In this document: positions 7,532 through 15,646 of the stretch, one piece after another
Numbering within the stretch: the first letter of the stretch is position 1
Layout: each line of letters starts with the position of its first letter
Source of the DNA: a virus
Direction: 5' to 3' (one strand)
Length of the DNA: 40,443 nt
IMG/VR virus record: IMGVR_UViG_3300031621_000011
Span: 1-40,443 of that record
The notes under the pieces: model-generated
What the model saw: the letters and a program-made list of their open reading frames with translations, nothing else
The model's database searches: none
What the model was told of the DNA's origin: nothing
Translations under genes and position numbers: made by a program

Positions 7532-7731
7532 TAGTTTGCCTCCCATGTAACACCGAGGTTAACTAGCAGTGCCTTACGGTCAGTAGTCCAAGCAAAGTTA
7601 GCAGGGTCTAAAGTTCTACCCTGAACTGATCTTGACAGACTAGCCTTGGTAACATTAACCCATGTATTTGACTGAGGTGAGCCTACATATACTTTAGTGG
7701 CTTTCTTGATCATTTGTCTTGCTGTAGTCAT
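7531..7731 (-). CDS. Hypothetical 66-residue protein, first gene of the integrase operon
   Basis: A small basic protein (MTTARQMIKKATKVYVG...) ending TWEAN. No family recognised. AAGGAG is seven bases upstream of the ATG. It is the first gene after the attP core and candidate promoter at 7.94 kb, and is coupled by a TAATG overlap to the next small gene, then to the integrase. The last three residues and stop are encoded by a 15-base sequence that recurs at the next gene junction. Confidence 0.66.
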   Translation of the reverse strand: MTTARQMIKKATKVYVGSPQSNTWVNVTKASLSRSVQGRTLDPANFAWTTDRKALLVNLGVTWEAN

Positions 7732-7743
7732 TTTGTTCTCCTT

Positions 7744-7760
7744 AAGTTACTTTTTAACTT
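7744..7760. repeat. Short inverted repeat in the integrase leader
   Basis: AAGTTA, five bases, TAACTT. It lies between the attP core and the ribosome binding site of the first integrase-operon gene. It could be an operator or an integrase/excisionase site; nothing in the sequence decides which. Confidence 0.35.
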
Positions 7761-7815
7761 GCGAGAACTACGGAAATCTTTTAAGACCTCTTGAATAACA
7801 CCGTTAACACTTTTT

Positions 7816-7867
<52 letters not shown>

Positions 7868-7936
7868 TTAGTAGCAGTTCACATTGTTAACCTAATCGAT
7901 CTTTCGTAAATAATCAAGACCCCCCATGCACTTTTT

Positions 7937-7959
7937 CTGTATAAGGGTGGACAGTATTA
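7937..7959 (-). promoter_or_regulatory. Candidate phage promoter upstream of attP and the integrase operon
   Basis: The minus strand reads TAATACTGTCCACCC followed by TTATACAGAA. It shares TGTCCACCC with three other sites and starts with TAATAC like the T7 promoter. It is the most divergent of the four. It follows the terminator at 7961-7996 immediately and points at the attP core and the integrase genes. Confidence 0.58.
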
Positions 7960-7960
7960 G

Positions 7961-7996
7961 AAAAAACACCGATCAAACCTAAGCCTGACCAGTGTT
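7961..7996 (-). terminator. Factor-independent terminator at the end of the lysis genes
   Basis: On the minus strand, AACACTGGTC (7996-7987) pairs with GATCGGTGTT (7974-7965): a 10-bp stem with two G-T pairs, a 12-base loop, and a run of six T overlapping the end of the stem (7966-7961). It would end transcripts coming from the virion and lysis block before the integrase operon. Confidence 0.75.
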
Positions 7997-8007
7997 ACAG
8001 CCATGTT

Positions 8008-8106
8008 TTACTTTTTCATACGATATACAATATTTATACCGGTATTTACGAATACACCCACCACTGTGAGTGTCTGAAGAAACAAACTAAGAATCTCTAA
8101 ATCCAT
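8008..8106 (-). CDS. Very small membrane protein (32 residues) behind the holin
   Basis: Translates as MDLEILSLFLQTLTVVGVFV and twelve more residues ending YRMKK. It has one hydrophobic span and a positive end. Its ATG overlaps the holin stop codon (TGATG), with AAAGG about seven bases upstream, so translation would be coupled to the holin. It is followed by the terminator. It could be a holin partner or antiholin; that is inference from position and shape only. Confidence 0.55.
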   Translation of the reverse strand: MDLEILSLFLQTLTVVGVFVNTGINIVYRMKK

Positions 8107-8471
8107 CATTTACCTTTAAAGTTAGCTATTGATTTTAATCCAAATGATGCAGCTATAGAACCTAATATTCCATACTTTAGGAAGTCAGGAGCCTCATCAA
8201 GGAATACAAAACCATTCTTCATTGCAGGTTGTAAGGGTTCTATGAAACTGGCAAGAATGATACCTACAAACAATATGGTATAAAGTTCATCCTTAAAGCT
8301 ATTAGCCATTCCATCTACGGCTTTCTCATCCCAGTTACCATCCTGCTCAAATCTTTTAGCCTGAGCCTCTATCTTGGTTATAGCTAGTTTTTGTTTAGCC
8401 TTGGACTTCTCCTGACGGCCTTCTAGCCATGTTCCGGCTAAGGATCCTACTATTGATAATATTGGTAACAT
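8106..8471 (-). CDS. Holin, 3TM/GTA type
   Basis: A 121-residue membrane protein. A short hydrophobic N-terminus (MLPILSIVGSLAGTWLEG) is followed by a basic, helical Lys/Gln-rich stretch, then WDEKAVDGMANSFKDELYT and two hydrophobic spans (ILFVGIILASFIEPL and a C-terminal GILGSIAASFGLKSI). The 'W-D ... S-KDE' centre is typical of the holin family found in gene transfer agents and many marine phages. Holins open the inner membrane for the endolysin. Start overlaps the endolysin stop (TGATG). Family call is good; activity is not shown. Confidence 0.82.
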   Translation of the reverse strand: MLPILSIVGSLAGTWLEGRQEKSKAKQKLAITKIEAQAKRFEQDGNWDEKAVDGMANSFKDELYTILFVGIILASFIEPLQPAMKNGFVFLDEAPDFLKYGILGSIAASFGLKSIANFKGK

Positions 8472-8890
8472 CAGTCATTTGCTCCATCTCTAATCATGTT
8501 TGCTACATCTACAGCTCTTTGACCTACTTGATTTGCATACCTGCTATCTAAAAGTTCGTCTGCTGCTTTGCTGTACATTCCCTCCCTGAGGAAACCGAAT
8601 GTCTTCTTGAAGGCCATCAAACGACTAATACCCATGTTAAAACACAGGTTAATAAGTCCTTCTTTTACTCGTGAGGGGAGGTTGTTCCAATAACTTACTG
8701 TCTGTTGTAACTCGTTAATACATATGTCGATATCCTCATCTAACATCTGCATTGCAGTTTCATGGGATATACCACGGTCTTCTATGTTACGACCCACACC
8801 TATTGTTAGCTTATCACTGGTACAACGGTATGGTTTTAGCTCTATAGATTCATGTTTAATTAATTGTTGACGTAGTCGTTGTATGTTCAT
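8471..8890 (-). CDS. GH24 (T4-type) endolysin
   Basis: A 139-residue muramidase that cuts the glycan strands of peptidoglycan. The catalytic pattern Glu14 - eight residues - Cys23 - five residues - Thr29 is visible in KHESIELKPYRCTSDKLTIG; many phage enzymes of this family have Cys in place of the T4 Asp20. The downstream LPSRVKEGLINLCFNMG and the TFGFLREGMYSKAADELLDSRYANQVGQRA stretch, with its 'W/R-x-Q-x-G-x-R-A' end, fit the family. There is no signal peptide, so export depends on the holin next door. T4 lysozyme is 164 residues; this is a compact form. Confidence 0.92.
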   Translation of the reverse strand: MNIQRLRQQLIKHESIELKPYRCTSDKLTIGVGRNIEDRGISHETAMQMLDEDIDICINELQQTVSYWNNLPSRVKEGLINLCFNMGISRLMAFKKTFGFLREGMYSKAADELLDSRYANQVGQRAVDVANMIRDGAND

Positions 8891-9343
8891 TTAGAACTCT
8901 CCTTTAAGATACATTGCGAAGTAATAGATAAATGCTAGGCCTATGAGTATAACGGTAGAAACAGTGGTTATCAGCTTGTTCCTGTAGTCTATCTTGGCTT
9001 GTTCTTTAAGTTGTCTTCTGTGTTCTGCTTTGGCCTGAGCTATGGTAGCTGCTAGACGTTCCCATTGACCTGCAGACCCATAAAGCTGAACCATGGATCT
9101 CAGCTCGGCATGCATTCTATCACGTTCTTCTTGTTTAAAATGTTGTTCTATTGCATTACCGACCACATTACCGAATATAGACTTCTTCTTCTTTTCTTTA
9201 GCTACACTAAGAGCTGCCTCACCCTGAGCAAATTTAGCTATGGCATTCCCCATTTGTGAGAAATCCTTACCCATTTTTATTGCACTAACGAGGGATCCGT
9301 GTGCCGTTTTTATGAGAGCGAAGGCACTAATCGGATCTATCAT
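8891..9343 (-). CDS. Hypothetical tail-anchored membrane protein in the lysis region
   Basis: A 150-residue protein starting MIDPISAFALIKTAHGSL, with a charged helical middle (KKKKSIFGN, EERDRMHAELRS, AKAEHRRQLKEQAKIDY) and one strong hydrophobic span near the C-terminus (LITTVSTVILIGLAFIYYFAMYL). Proteins beginning MIDPISA with this plan are common in marine phages; I recall no proven function. The gene ends next to the endolysin, so a part in lysis (spanin-like or holin-like) is possible. A virion role is the alternative. Confidence 0.68.
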   Translation of the reverse strand: MIDPISAFALIKTAHGSLVSAIKMGKDFSQMGNAIAKFAQGEAALSVAKEKKKKSIFGNVVGNAIEQHFKQEERDRMHAELRSMVQLYGSAGQWERLAATIAQAKAEHRRQLKEQAKIDYRNKLITTVSTVILIGLAFIYYFAMYLKGEF

Positions 9344-9469
9344 ATTTGCATTTTACCTTTTTGTGTTGTATAAATTATTAGTTAAATGAGTTATGAATTA
9401 CCTCCATGTACTTAAATGTTTCTTGGTATTCATAGGAAGTGAAGATGGTCTAGTATATAACTCATTAAC

Positions 9470-9664
9470 TTACTTCATGATTACAGCTACGACAGCAGCA
9501 ACTACTGCAAAGGTGCTACACATAGACATAGCCTCCATTCTCCATAGTCGCTTGTCTAAGGCACTCAGCTTGTCATTTACAGCTTGGTATCTAACTGCAC
9601 ATTCTTTTTCGTGGGCATCTAGCTCTAACTGTACTTGGAGTTCAGGCTTTAACTCCATCTTCAT
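9470..9664 (-). CDS. Small membrane protein with a coiled-coil and C-terminal anchor
   Basis: A 64-residue protein starting MKMELKPELQVQLELDAHEKEC. A polar helix (YQAVNDKLSALDKRLWRMEAM) precedes a hydrophobic C-terminal span (CSTFAVVAAVVAVIM). The start at 9664 overlaps the upstream stop (TAATG). The 'ELKPELQVQLELDAHEKEC' N-terminus recurs in marine phage proteins next to lysis genes. It may be a holin or antiholin-type protein, but the evidence is only shape and position. The 126 bases after it hold no convincing gene. Confidence 0.68.
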   Translation of the reverse strand: MKMELKPELQVQLELDAHEKECAVRYQAVNDKLSALDKRLWRMEAMSMCSTFAVVAAVVAVIMK

Positions 9665-9975
9665 TACCACGATACTCCAGTTGCTGTTGTTGGATTAGCT
9701 TGTGCATCTATCATACTAGCTATACTCTCTTCTATTGCTGTGACTTGCTCATCTCCAAGAGCATCTTTAGCCCAACCAATAGCATCAGCTTCAGTTATAT
9801 CTGCATATGCCTTTGGTGTGCCTACAAGTGTCACTCCTACTGAACCATAAGATGACCCATTGTTTCCATCTGCATCAGCATCACTTGCTGTCCAGTGTAT
9901 TGTTGTTACAATGTTATCGTTTGAGCCTTGAGTTAAGTCTCTATCAAGTGTGTTTATTTTCCATGTTATAGCCAT
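9664..9975 (-). CDS. Conserved phage protein of the MAITWK type, function unknown
   Basis: A 103-residue acidic protein starting MAITWKINTLDRDLTQGSND, with a VTTIHWTASDADAD segment, a YGSVGVTL strand and ADITEADAIGWAKDALG. This beta-strand then helix plan with the MAITWK start is one I recognise from many marine podovirus and myovirus genomes, usually near tail fibre genes (DUF7936-like). It may be a tail or fibre-associated protein. AAGGAAAC precedes its ATG. The family call is by memory of the pattern. Confidence 0.72.
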   Translation of the reverse strand: MAITWKINTLDRDLTQGSNDNIVTTIHWTASDADADGNNGSSYGSVGVTLVGTPKAYADITEADAIGWAKDALGDEQVTAIEESIASMIDAQANPTTATGVSW

Positions 9976-9987
9976 TTTAGTTTCCTT

Positions 9988-10353
9988 CTAAGGTTTTGGG
10001 TGTGATGCTTTTATTGCATTAATCGCATCTACCCATGTTGTTGTATTATTCACTTGATCATCAAATCTCATCTCGTCTTGATTTAGTTTGTCGTATTCTT
10101 CTTTTCTATCTCTTGAGTATTGAGTTGCAGTATGTTCATCTGCCAATCTTTTTACTTCGTCTGTATCGATTGGTATTAGACTGCCCTTAATCGCCACACC
10201 ATCTTTGTGTGAATACGAATATAATGGATCATAAGTTTCTTCTTGTGGTACATTAGCAATTACATATTTATCTTCATCTTTATATATTTCACTTGGTAAT
10301 GTGTTTGCTGACATCAAGAATGTGTCATTTGTTTTGTCAAATATTAATATCAT
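9988..10353 (-). CDS. Putative tail fibre assembly or fibre-associated protein
   Basis: A 121-residue acidic protein, MILIFDKTNDTFLMSANTLP onward, with a C-terminal helix containing DEMRFDDQVNNTTTWVDAINAI. The beta-rich N-terminus, long charged helix and position right after two fibre genes suggest a fibre assembly chaperone. No diagnostic motif is visible, so the function is inferred from place. A ribosome binding site (AGGAATAAAAA) is present. Confidence 0.6.
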   Translation of the reverse strand: MILIFDKTNDTFLMSANTLPSEIYKDEDKYVIANVPQEETYDPLYSYSHKDGVAIKGSLIPIDTDEVKRLADEHTATQYSRDRKEEYDKLNQDEMRFDDQVNNTTTWVDAINAIKASHPKP

Positions 10354-10365
10354 TTTTTATTCCTA

Positions 10366-11871
10366 TTAACCTATATATGTAGTTACTTTTACCCAGTAAT
10401 AACCACCACCAGCATAAGTACCAGCGTTTTTAGTTATTCTAATTGTACCACTAGTAGGAGTGCTATAAGTCCAAGAGCCACCGTTACCTGTAGATATATT
10501 TTGTATGTCATGAGTAGAAATTATACCACCACCATATAACCCAAGATTTGATCTACGAGCAGCACCATATTGGTTTATTGAGTAATGGTTAAATGTAGCT
10601 TCTACTAACATAACACCTGCATTACTGTGATTTAGAATATCAATAGTTACGACAACAGTGCTATTAGGTAAACTTCCACTGTAGTAAAGTTCACGAACAC
10701 CATGAGTAATTGTCTGAGGTTTAGTGCCATCAATACGCATACGTTCTGAGCCACCACCAAGAAATTTGATAGAATTTGTATTACCAGTAGCACCACCAAT
10801 GTTTATATTATCAGGGGAATACATCCAAATTTCACCAGGAGATGCTCCATGTGCATTATAACCAGTGCCTAGCAAAGATATGTCCATGGTTGCTCCACCA
10901 TTGGCGTTATCAAGTGCTATACCATCGCTACTAGCAGCGTTCATAGCTACAGTTAATTTAGCTCTTGCACTACTAGTTCCAATCCCTAATCGCCCTGATG
11001 AGTCTATTCTCATACGTTCTGTAGCACCATCAGACTTAAATATAATATTACTGCTAGATGCACTATTTCCGTGATCGGCAGATAAAACTATGCTTCCACT
11101 ATTTTCAAACTGTAATAAAGAAAATGCTGAAGTATCAGTTGAGGTGTATCTTGTTGTAACTGTTCCACTAGCACCAACACTAAATGTATTTGAAGGAGAA
11201 ATACCAATACCCACATTGCCTGAGTTAGTAATATCTACTAAAGCACCCAAATTATTGGCTGTTCTAAATTGAACACCACCAGTACCACCATAAAGGTATG
11301 TCTTGGCTGCATCTACTTGAATAACATTATGCCCACCACCTGTAATATAAGAGTTTACATTAGGTAAGTTTACATTCCCAGTAACAGTTACACCAGTTGA
11401 AGTCGTGGCTATCTTAGCAGCATTGTTGTGGTAAAGTGTTGCCGCACCATCTTTGACACCATCAATCATCGCTTCGCCAGTTGTAGTTCCTAACCTAATA
11501 AAGTTTCCATTTGTGCTTATTAAAAACTCTCCAGTTCCATTATCTACAATGGCAGAATTAGAACCATCATGATACAGCTCTAAATCATTGCCAGTTCCTA
11601 GTCTTATTTTTTTATTGTCTGCAAGATCAAGATTAGTACCATCATAAGTTAAAGAGGATTCACCCTCTAATGTATTGGCTGTGCCACTACCAGTAATAAT
11701 TCTGTTGTCTGCATTGTTGTTTATGGTTGTGCCAACAACAGTCGCAAAAGATAGTGTGCCACTGCCGTCTGTCTTCATAAACTGATTGGCACTGCCGTCT
11801 GAAGTTGGGTATGTAAGACCACTGAAAACTGGTGCAGTGATTACTTTTGATATGTCTTTTGCTCTTGTCAT
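10366..11871 (-). CDS. Tail fibre or spike protein without S74 chaperone
   Basis: A 501-residue beta-rich protein. The N-terminus (MTRAKDISKVITAPVFSGLT) is followed by repeats of the type seen in marine phage fibres: GTGNDLELYHDGSNSAIVDN, ATERMRIDSSGRLGIGTSS and GSERMRIDG. The last 130 residues carry no S74 domain and end in a compact beta domain with GGGYYWVKVTTYIG, a possible receptor-binding head. Its ERMRIDSSG units match those of the 992-residue fibre just upstream, so the two genes share ancestry. The name rests on repeat type and position. Confidence 0.8.
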   Translation of the reverse strand: MTRAKDISKVITAPVFSGLTYPTSDGSANQFMKTDGSGTLSFATVVGTTINNNADNRIITGSGTANTLEGESSLTYDGTNLDLADNKKIRLGTGNDLELYHDGSNSAIVDNGTGEFLISTNGNFIRLGTTTGEAMIDGVKDGAATLYHNNAAKIATTSTGVTVTGNVNLPNVNSYITGGGHNVIQVDAAKTYLYGGTGGVQFRTANNLGALVDITNSGNVGIGISPSNTFSVGASGTVTTRYTSTDTSAFSLLQFENSGSIVLSADHGNSASSSNIIFKSDGATERMRIDSSGRLGIGTSSARAKLTVAMNAASSDGIALDNANGGATMDISLLGTGYNAHGASPGEIWMYSPDNINIGGATGNTNSIKFLGGGSERMRIDGTKPQTITHGVRELYYSGSLPNSTVVVTIDILNHSNAGVMLVEATFNHYSINQYGAARRSNLGLYGGGIISTHDIQNISTGNGGSWTYSTPTSGTIRITKNAGTYAGGGYYWVKVTTYIG

Positions 11872-11872
11872 T

Positions 11873-14851
11873 TTATGCTGACTCCAACGCTGTTATTCTT
11901 GCTTCTAATTCTTGTATGGTTTTCACGAGTAAAGGTACTAGCTTTGAGTGGTCTATGCCTTGCATAACTGCATTACCATCTGCATCTACTGCATCTTTAG
12001 TTCCACTAACTGCTTCAGGTACTACACTTGATACTTCATGTGCTAAGAAACCATCTACTGTAGTGTCAGCATCTATAATAAAGTTAAAACGAGAAGGTTT
12101 GAGTTGCTTTAGTCTTGTTGTTGCATCCCATTCTGTTACTACGTTTTCTTTCATTCTATAATCTGAAGATGTAACGTATGAAGTTGAACTTCCAGTAACT
12201 TCAATTTCGCCAACATTAGTATTATTTCTACGCCAACGAACTAAATTTCCTGCACCTGTACCTGATTTTGTGCTATTAACCAAAAGAGGTACCATAGTAC
12301 CACTATCAGCGTGTATTCCAACTCGTGCATCATTTGCAGTTGAACCAAAAGCAGTAGTCCCATTGCCATGAATACGCAGATTTGCTGTACCACCAGTTCC
12401 AATATTTAAATAGTCACCACTATGTGCATACTCTAAAAACCCTTTATATCTATCACCTCCACTTGAACCATCTGCAAAATATATATTACTAGTGCCATTC
12501 GTAGCAGAATATATTGTTATACCTTCATTACCACTACCACTACCAACTACTAGATTATTACCATCTGTTGACATGGAACTCATAACAGTATTACCAATAC
12601 CCAAACTACCTAGTGAGTCTATTCTCATACGTTCTGTGGCAGTAGTTCCTGTAGTTGCCCCAAACACTAAAGCTGCAGCACTGGTACTTTCAGAAAGAGA
12701 TTCTATGTAAGGCGAAGTGTTGTAAGAGAAAGTGTATCTTGGTGATAAAGATATCCTTGCACTAGCAGCAAGGTATGAGTCGTTATGTATAAACAGACCA
12801 TAACCTATGCCATTTTGTGCAGTAGCAGCAAGAAGTAATCTTTGGTTAGCAATAGATGATGTTCCCTCTTGCCCACCAATAGCCACATTGCCTGAAGAGT
12901 CAATACGCATACGTTCTGCGTTGTTTGTTTGAAACTGTAGGCTGTTAGATGAATTATCCGCCTTTATTCTTTGGATATTATAATCATCCGCATCACCCAT
13001 ATTAATGACAGAAGCGTGGCTTGTTCCCGATAAAATATTAAATTCGTTTGCCGCACCATCTTTACGCACAGTAACCGTAGAGTCGGCAGTCGGTATAGTT
13101 GAAGTGCCAATACCTACTCTGCCTGAGGAATCAATACGCATACGTTCCGTGCCACCATTAGTATTAAATCTCATATAATTACTATCGTGGTAGTATCTTA
13201 TTCCTCCTGCAGTTTTTGTTGCATCTGAACCAGTACCATCAGAAAATTCTATGCTACTTCTGCTAGAAGTTCCACTAAGAATGGTCATGCCAGTATGTCC
13301 TGAACCACCACCAATTACTAAGTTATCAGCACCAGTGAATGATGAATTAGGAGAATTATTATTTATCCCTACATGGTCACTTCCACCTTGAACAAACAAA
13401 GCATGAGTATCATTATTACCTTCAACTCTAAAATCTACATTTGCACTAGCTTCGTTGAATACTGCACCACCATTGGCTGTGAGAGTACCAGTTAAAGTAC
13501 CAACACTAGTAATCCCAGTGTAAGCACCTGATACCCTTGCACTTGGGATTGTGCCACTATTTAAGTTACTGGCACTTAGTGCAGTTAAGTCCACTGGTAA
13601 GTTAGTTAGGTTTGCTCCACTGATTGCAGGGAGTGTCGCAGGGAACCTTGCATCAGGTATTGTGCCACTATTTAAGTTACTGGCATTTAACTGAGAAATT
13701 ACGAAAGTTCCGTATGCCACAATATCTACTTCATCTGAGGCACTAAGTGCTTCTGCGAAGACAACGGCATTCCCTGAAGTAGTTGTAATGTCTGCTGTAC
13801 TCATACGAACACCGTTTACATAGACATCCAAAAATCCTGCATCGTATGCAAGTGTATTACCTGCTGCATCTGCTCCACTGACTGAAGTAGGTGTGCCTGT
13901 TATGTCATAGTGGAAACGTGCCGAGGTTCCGTTTACTGTGGATCCTGCTGCTGCCCAACCACTCGACTTGTATACCTTGAGTTCTCCTTGGGTGGTGTCG
14001 AAATAAAGGTCACCTTCGTCTAAGGCTGAACCATCAGGATCTTGTGAGGGTGCTGAACTTAATGCACCTAAGTATATGTTGTTAAAACTAGTTGATAAGG
14101 TCTGAGCTGTTGATGCTGAACTTGATGCAGCAGTCGCAGAGTTACCTGCAGCCGTAGCTGAGTTAGCCGAGGCAGTCGCTGAGTTACCTGCATTTGTAGC
14201 CTGAGTACTTGCTGTTGATGCTGAAGTAGATGCATTAGTAGCTGACGTACTAGCCTCCGAGGCTTTGGTTGTTGCTGTACTAGCTGAGGTGGATGCATTT
14301 GTAGCTGAGGTACTTGCCTCACTCGCTTTTGTAGTTGCTGTGGATGCTGAAGAGGCTGCATTAGTCGCAGAAGTACTTGCATTACTAGCCTGTGTTGATG
14401 CTGTAGTTACATGTCCTGAGGCTGTAGATGCAGAACTAGCTGCATTAGTAGCTGAGGTACTGGCCTCACTTGCCTTGGTTGTTGCTGTAGTAGCCGAGTT
14501 ACTTGCATTAGTTGCAGAAGTCGAGGCATTAGAGGCTTGAGTTGAGGCTGTCGATGCTGAGTTACCGGAATTAGTTGCTGCTGTTTCGGCTGAGTTTTTA
14601 GCCACAACCGAGGCATCTCTAGCTGTTTCTGAGGCACCTTGAGCCGACTGAGCTGAGGACAATGAACTCGCAGAGTTAGTTGCAGAGGTGCTTGAGTTAT
14701 TTGCTGAGGTTGACGATAAACTAGCTGAAGTCGAGGCATTAGTTGCTGCAGTCTGTGCTGCAATTTTAGCTGCTTCAGCATCAGTTATAAGTGTGTCTAT
14801 TGTATTTTGAATAGTTACAGAAGTACCTGAACTTTTAAAGAATGATGACAT
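11873..14851 (-). CDS. Long tail fibre with Ala/Ser/Thr-rich shaft and S74 intramolecular chaperone
   Basis: A 992-residue fibre. Residues about 20-260 are a low-complexity Ala-Ser-Thr-Asn helical shaft (units like KASEASTSATNAS), then beta repeats with ASNLNSGTIP twice and ERMRIDSSG at least twice. The C-terminal 100 residues form a peptidase S74 chaperone: SSDYRMKENVV has the Ser and Lys (+5) of the self-cleavage site, followed by GFLAHEVSSVVPEAVSG and the terminal helix VKTIQELEARITALESA. S74 domains trimerise the fibre and then cut themselves off. It is followed at once by a second fibre gene that shares its repeats. Confidence 0.88.
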   Translation of the reverse strand: MSSFFKSSGTSVTIQNTIDTLITDAEAAKIAAQTAATNASTSASLSSTSANNSSTSATNSASSLSSAQSAQGASETARDASVVAKNSAETAATNSGNSASTASTQASNASTSATNASNSATTATTKASEASTSATNAASSASTASGHVTTASTQASNASTSATNAASSASTATTKASEASTSATNASTSASTATTKASEASTSATNASTSASTASTQATNAGNSATASANSATAAGNSATAASSSASTAQTLSTSFNNIYLGALSSAPSQDPDGSALDEGDLYFDTTQGELKVYKSSGWAAAGSTVNGTSARFHYDITGTPTSVSGADAAGNTLAYDAGFLDVYVNGVRMSTADITTTSGNAVVFAEALSASDEVDIVAYGTFVISQLNASNLNSGTIPDARFPATLPAISGANLTNLPVDLTALSASNLNSGTIPSARVSGAYTGITSVGTLTGTLTANGGAVFNEASANVDFRVEGNNDTHALFVQGGSDHVGINNNSPNSSFTGADNLVIGGGSGHTGMTILSGTSSRSSIEFSDGTGSDATKTAGGIRYYHDSNYMRFNTNGGTERMRIDSSGRVGIGTSTIPTADSTVTVRKDGAANEFNILSGTSHASVINMGDADDYNIQRIKADNSSNSLQFQTNNAERMRIDSSGNVAIGGQEGTSSIANQRLLLAATAQNGIGYGLFIHNDSYLAASARISLSPRYTFSYNTSPYIESLSESTSAAALVFGATTGTTATERMRIDSLGSLGIGNTVMSSMSTDGNNLVVGSGSGNEGITIYSATNGTSNIYFADGSSGGDRYKGFLEYAHSGDYLNIGTGGTANLRIHGNGTTAFGSTANDARVGIHADSGTMVPLLVNSTKSGTGAGNLVRWRRNNTNVGEIEVTGSSTSYVTSSDYRMKENVVTEWDATTRLKQLKPSRFNFIIDADTTVDGFLAHEVSSVVPEAVSGTKDAVDADGNAVMQGIDHSKLVPLLVKTIQELEARITALESA
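14100..14790 (-). repeat. Degenerate tandem repeats coding the Ala/Ser/Thr fibre shaft
   Basis: On the plus strand, units such as 'gcattagtagctgaggtact' recur at irregular spacing with many small changes; on the coding strand they give KASEASTSATNAS-like units. This is a coding repeat inside the long fibre gene, likely to expand and contract. Long open frames in the other frames here are a by-product of it. Confidence 0.8.
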
Positions 14852-14860
14852 TTATTACCT

Positions 14861-15502
14861 CTATGATTGTGAGCTACTTGAGTAGGTGTCTTGGTAGTCA
14901 GTGAATGTGTAGGTAGGTTGTATTGACTGGACACCACCATTAGTCTCTTGATCATTAGCTTGCTCTTGAACTTCTAATAGAAACTGGTTGAACTTTGTTT
15001 CAAAGACATCTGACCTTGTGTCCAAGTAATAGTCTGCAGCATAAGTAAGAGCTGCATAAATAAGTAAATCAGGAGCTACCTTAGCAAGTGTGTTTTCATC
15101 ACTATCTGCTGACATTGAGGCAAACTCGTTGTAATAATACAGGGTAACATTACCTGAGCTTGGCTGTGGAAATAGGAATATCTTTTCCTGTTGTCTTGTA
15201 AAGTTAGTAGGGTTACCTGCATAGTTATTTGCATTTAACGACCTGTACTTACTCATAGGAACTCTACTTAACTCAGTGTTTAAATAGTAAAGACTTACGA
15301 TCTCTATGAAGTCATTAGGTAGTGTAATGTATTCAGTTATCCCTGAAAGTGTGTAAGTGGTTACAGCTTCTTGCATAGGTGTTCTTAACTGTCTCTGCAC
15401 ACGAGCTGTACCCTGATCGATAAAGGTAGTTGTTAAAGCTGTGGTGATATCTGAACGGTTAAGTACGTTATTAAAATGGGTCTTTAAATCACCATAGTTC
15501 AT
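14861..15502 (-). CDS. Head-tail adaptor (tail tubular A/gp11-like)
   Basis: A 213-residue protein: MNYGDLKTHFNNVLNRSDI, a helix, then FIDQGTARVQRQLRTPMQEAV, a TYTLSGITEYITLPNDFIEIVSLYY beta segment, and a C-terminal helix (DLLIYAALTYAADYYLDTRSDVFETKFNQFL). 'F-x-x-A-x-R-I-x-R-x-L-R-x-P-x-x-E' and 'LP-D-F-E--S-Y' are marks of the phage adaptor family that joins portal to tail in podoviruses. The gene stands downstream of the capsid gene as expected. Good confidence in the family, less in the exact name. Confidence 0.82.
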   Translation of the reverse strand: MNYGDLKTHFNNVLNRSDITTALTTTFIDQGTARVQRQLRTPMQEAVTTYTLSGITEYITLPNDFIEIVSLYYLNTELSRVPMSKYRSLNANNYAGNPTNFTRQQEKIFLFPQPSSGNVTLYYYNEFASMSADSDENTLAKVAPDLLIYAALTYAADYYLDTRSDVFETKFNQFLLEVQEQANDQETNGGVQSIQPTYTFTDYQDTYSSSSQS

Positions 15503-15505
15503 ATC

Positions 15506-15646
15506 TTATCCTTTTTTAGTTGTCTTTTTAGTCTTAGGAAAACCGGACTTCATGTTGGCATAGGCTTTGGGTGATATCGTTGACTTTGACTTAGGCCTAG
15601 ACGACTTACTAGCTTTTCGTTTATTCATATTTTCATAAAGTGACAT
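15506..15646 (-). CDS. Small lysine-rich protein (46 residues)
   Basis: Translates as MSLYENMNKRKASKSSRPKS followed by STISPKAYANMKSGFPKTKK-like sequence ending KKTTKKG. Fifteen or more Lys/Arg residues in 46. Small basic proteins starting M-LYEN with an AYANMKSGFPK motif recur next to head and adaptor genes in marine phages and are probably DNA-binding or minor head proteins. The ATG follows directly on the stop of the preceding gene and the stop lies just before the adaptor start. It is real by conserved pattern and fit between genes; its function is unknown. Confidence 0.72.
   Translation of the reverse strand: MSLYENMNKRKASKSSRPKSKSTISPKAYANMKSGFPKTKKTTKKG

Noticed and set aside
9344-9469. 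Possible small gene between two membrane-protein genes
   Set aside because: Only frames of 11 codons or fewer are found on the minus strand; the plus-strand frame is a shadow.
14265-14540. Plus-strand open frame of Val/Ala/Leu-rich protein
   Set aside because: It is the mirror of the Ala/Ser/Thr repeats of the long fibre; no ribosome binding site and no family.
14068-14781. Gln/Leu/Pro-rich minus-strand frames
   Set aside because: Shifted reading of the same fibre repeat; composition is an artefact of the repeat.
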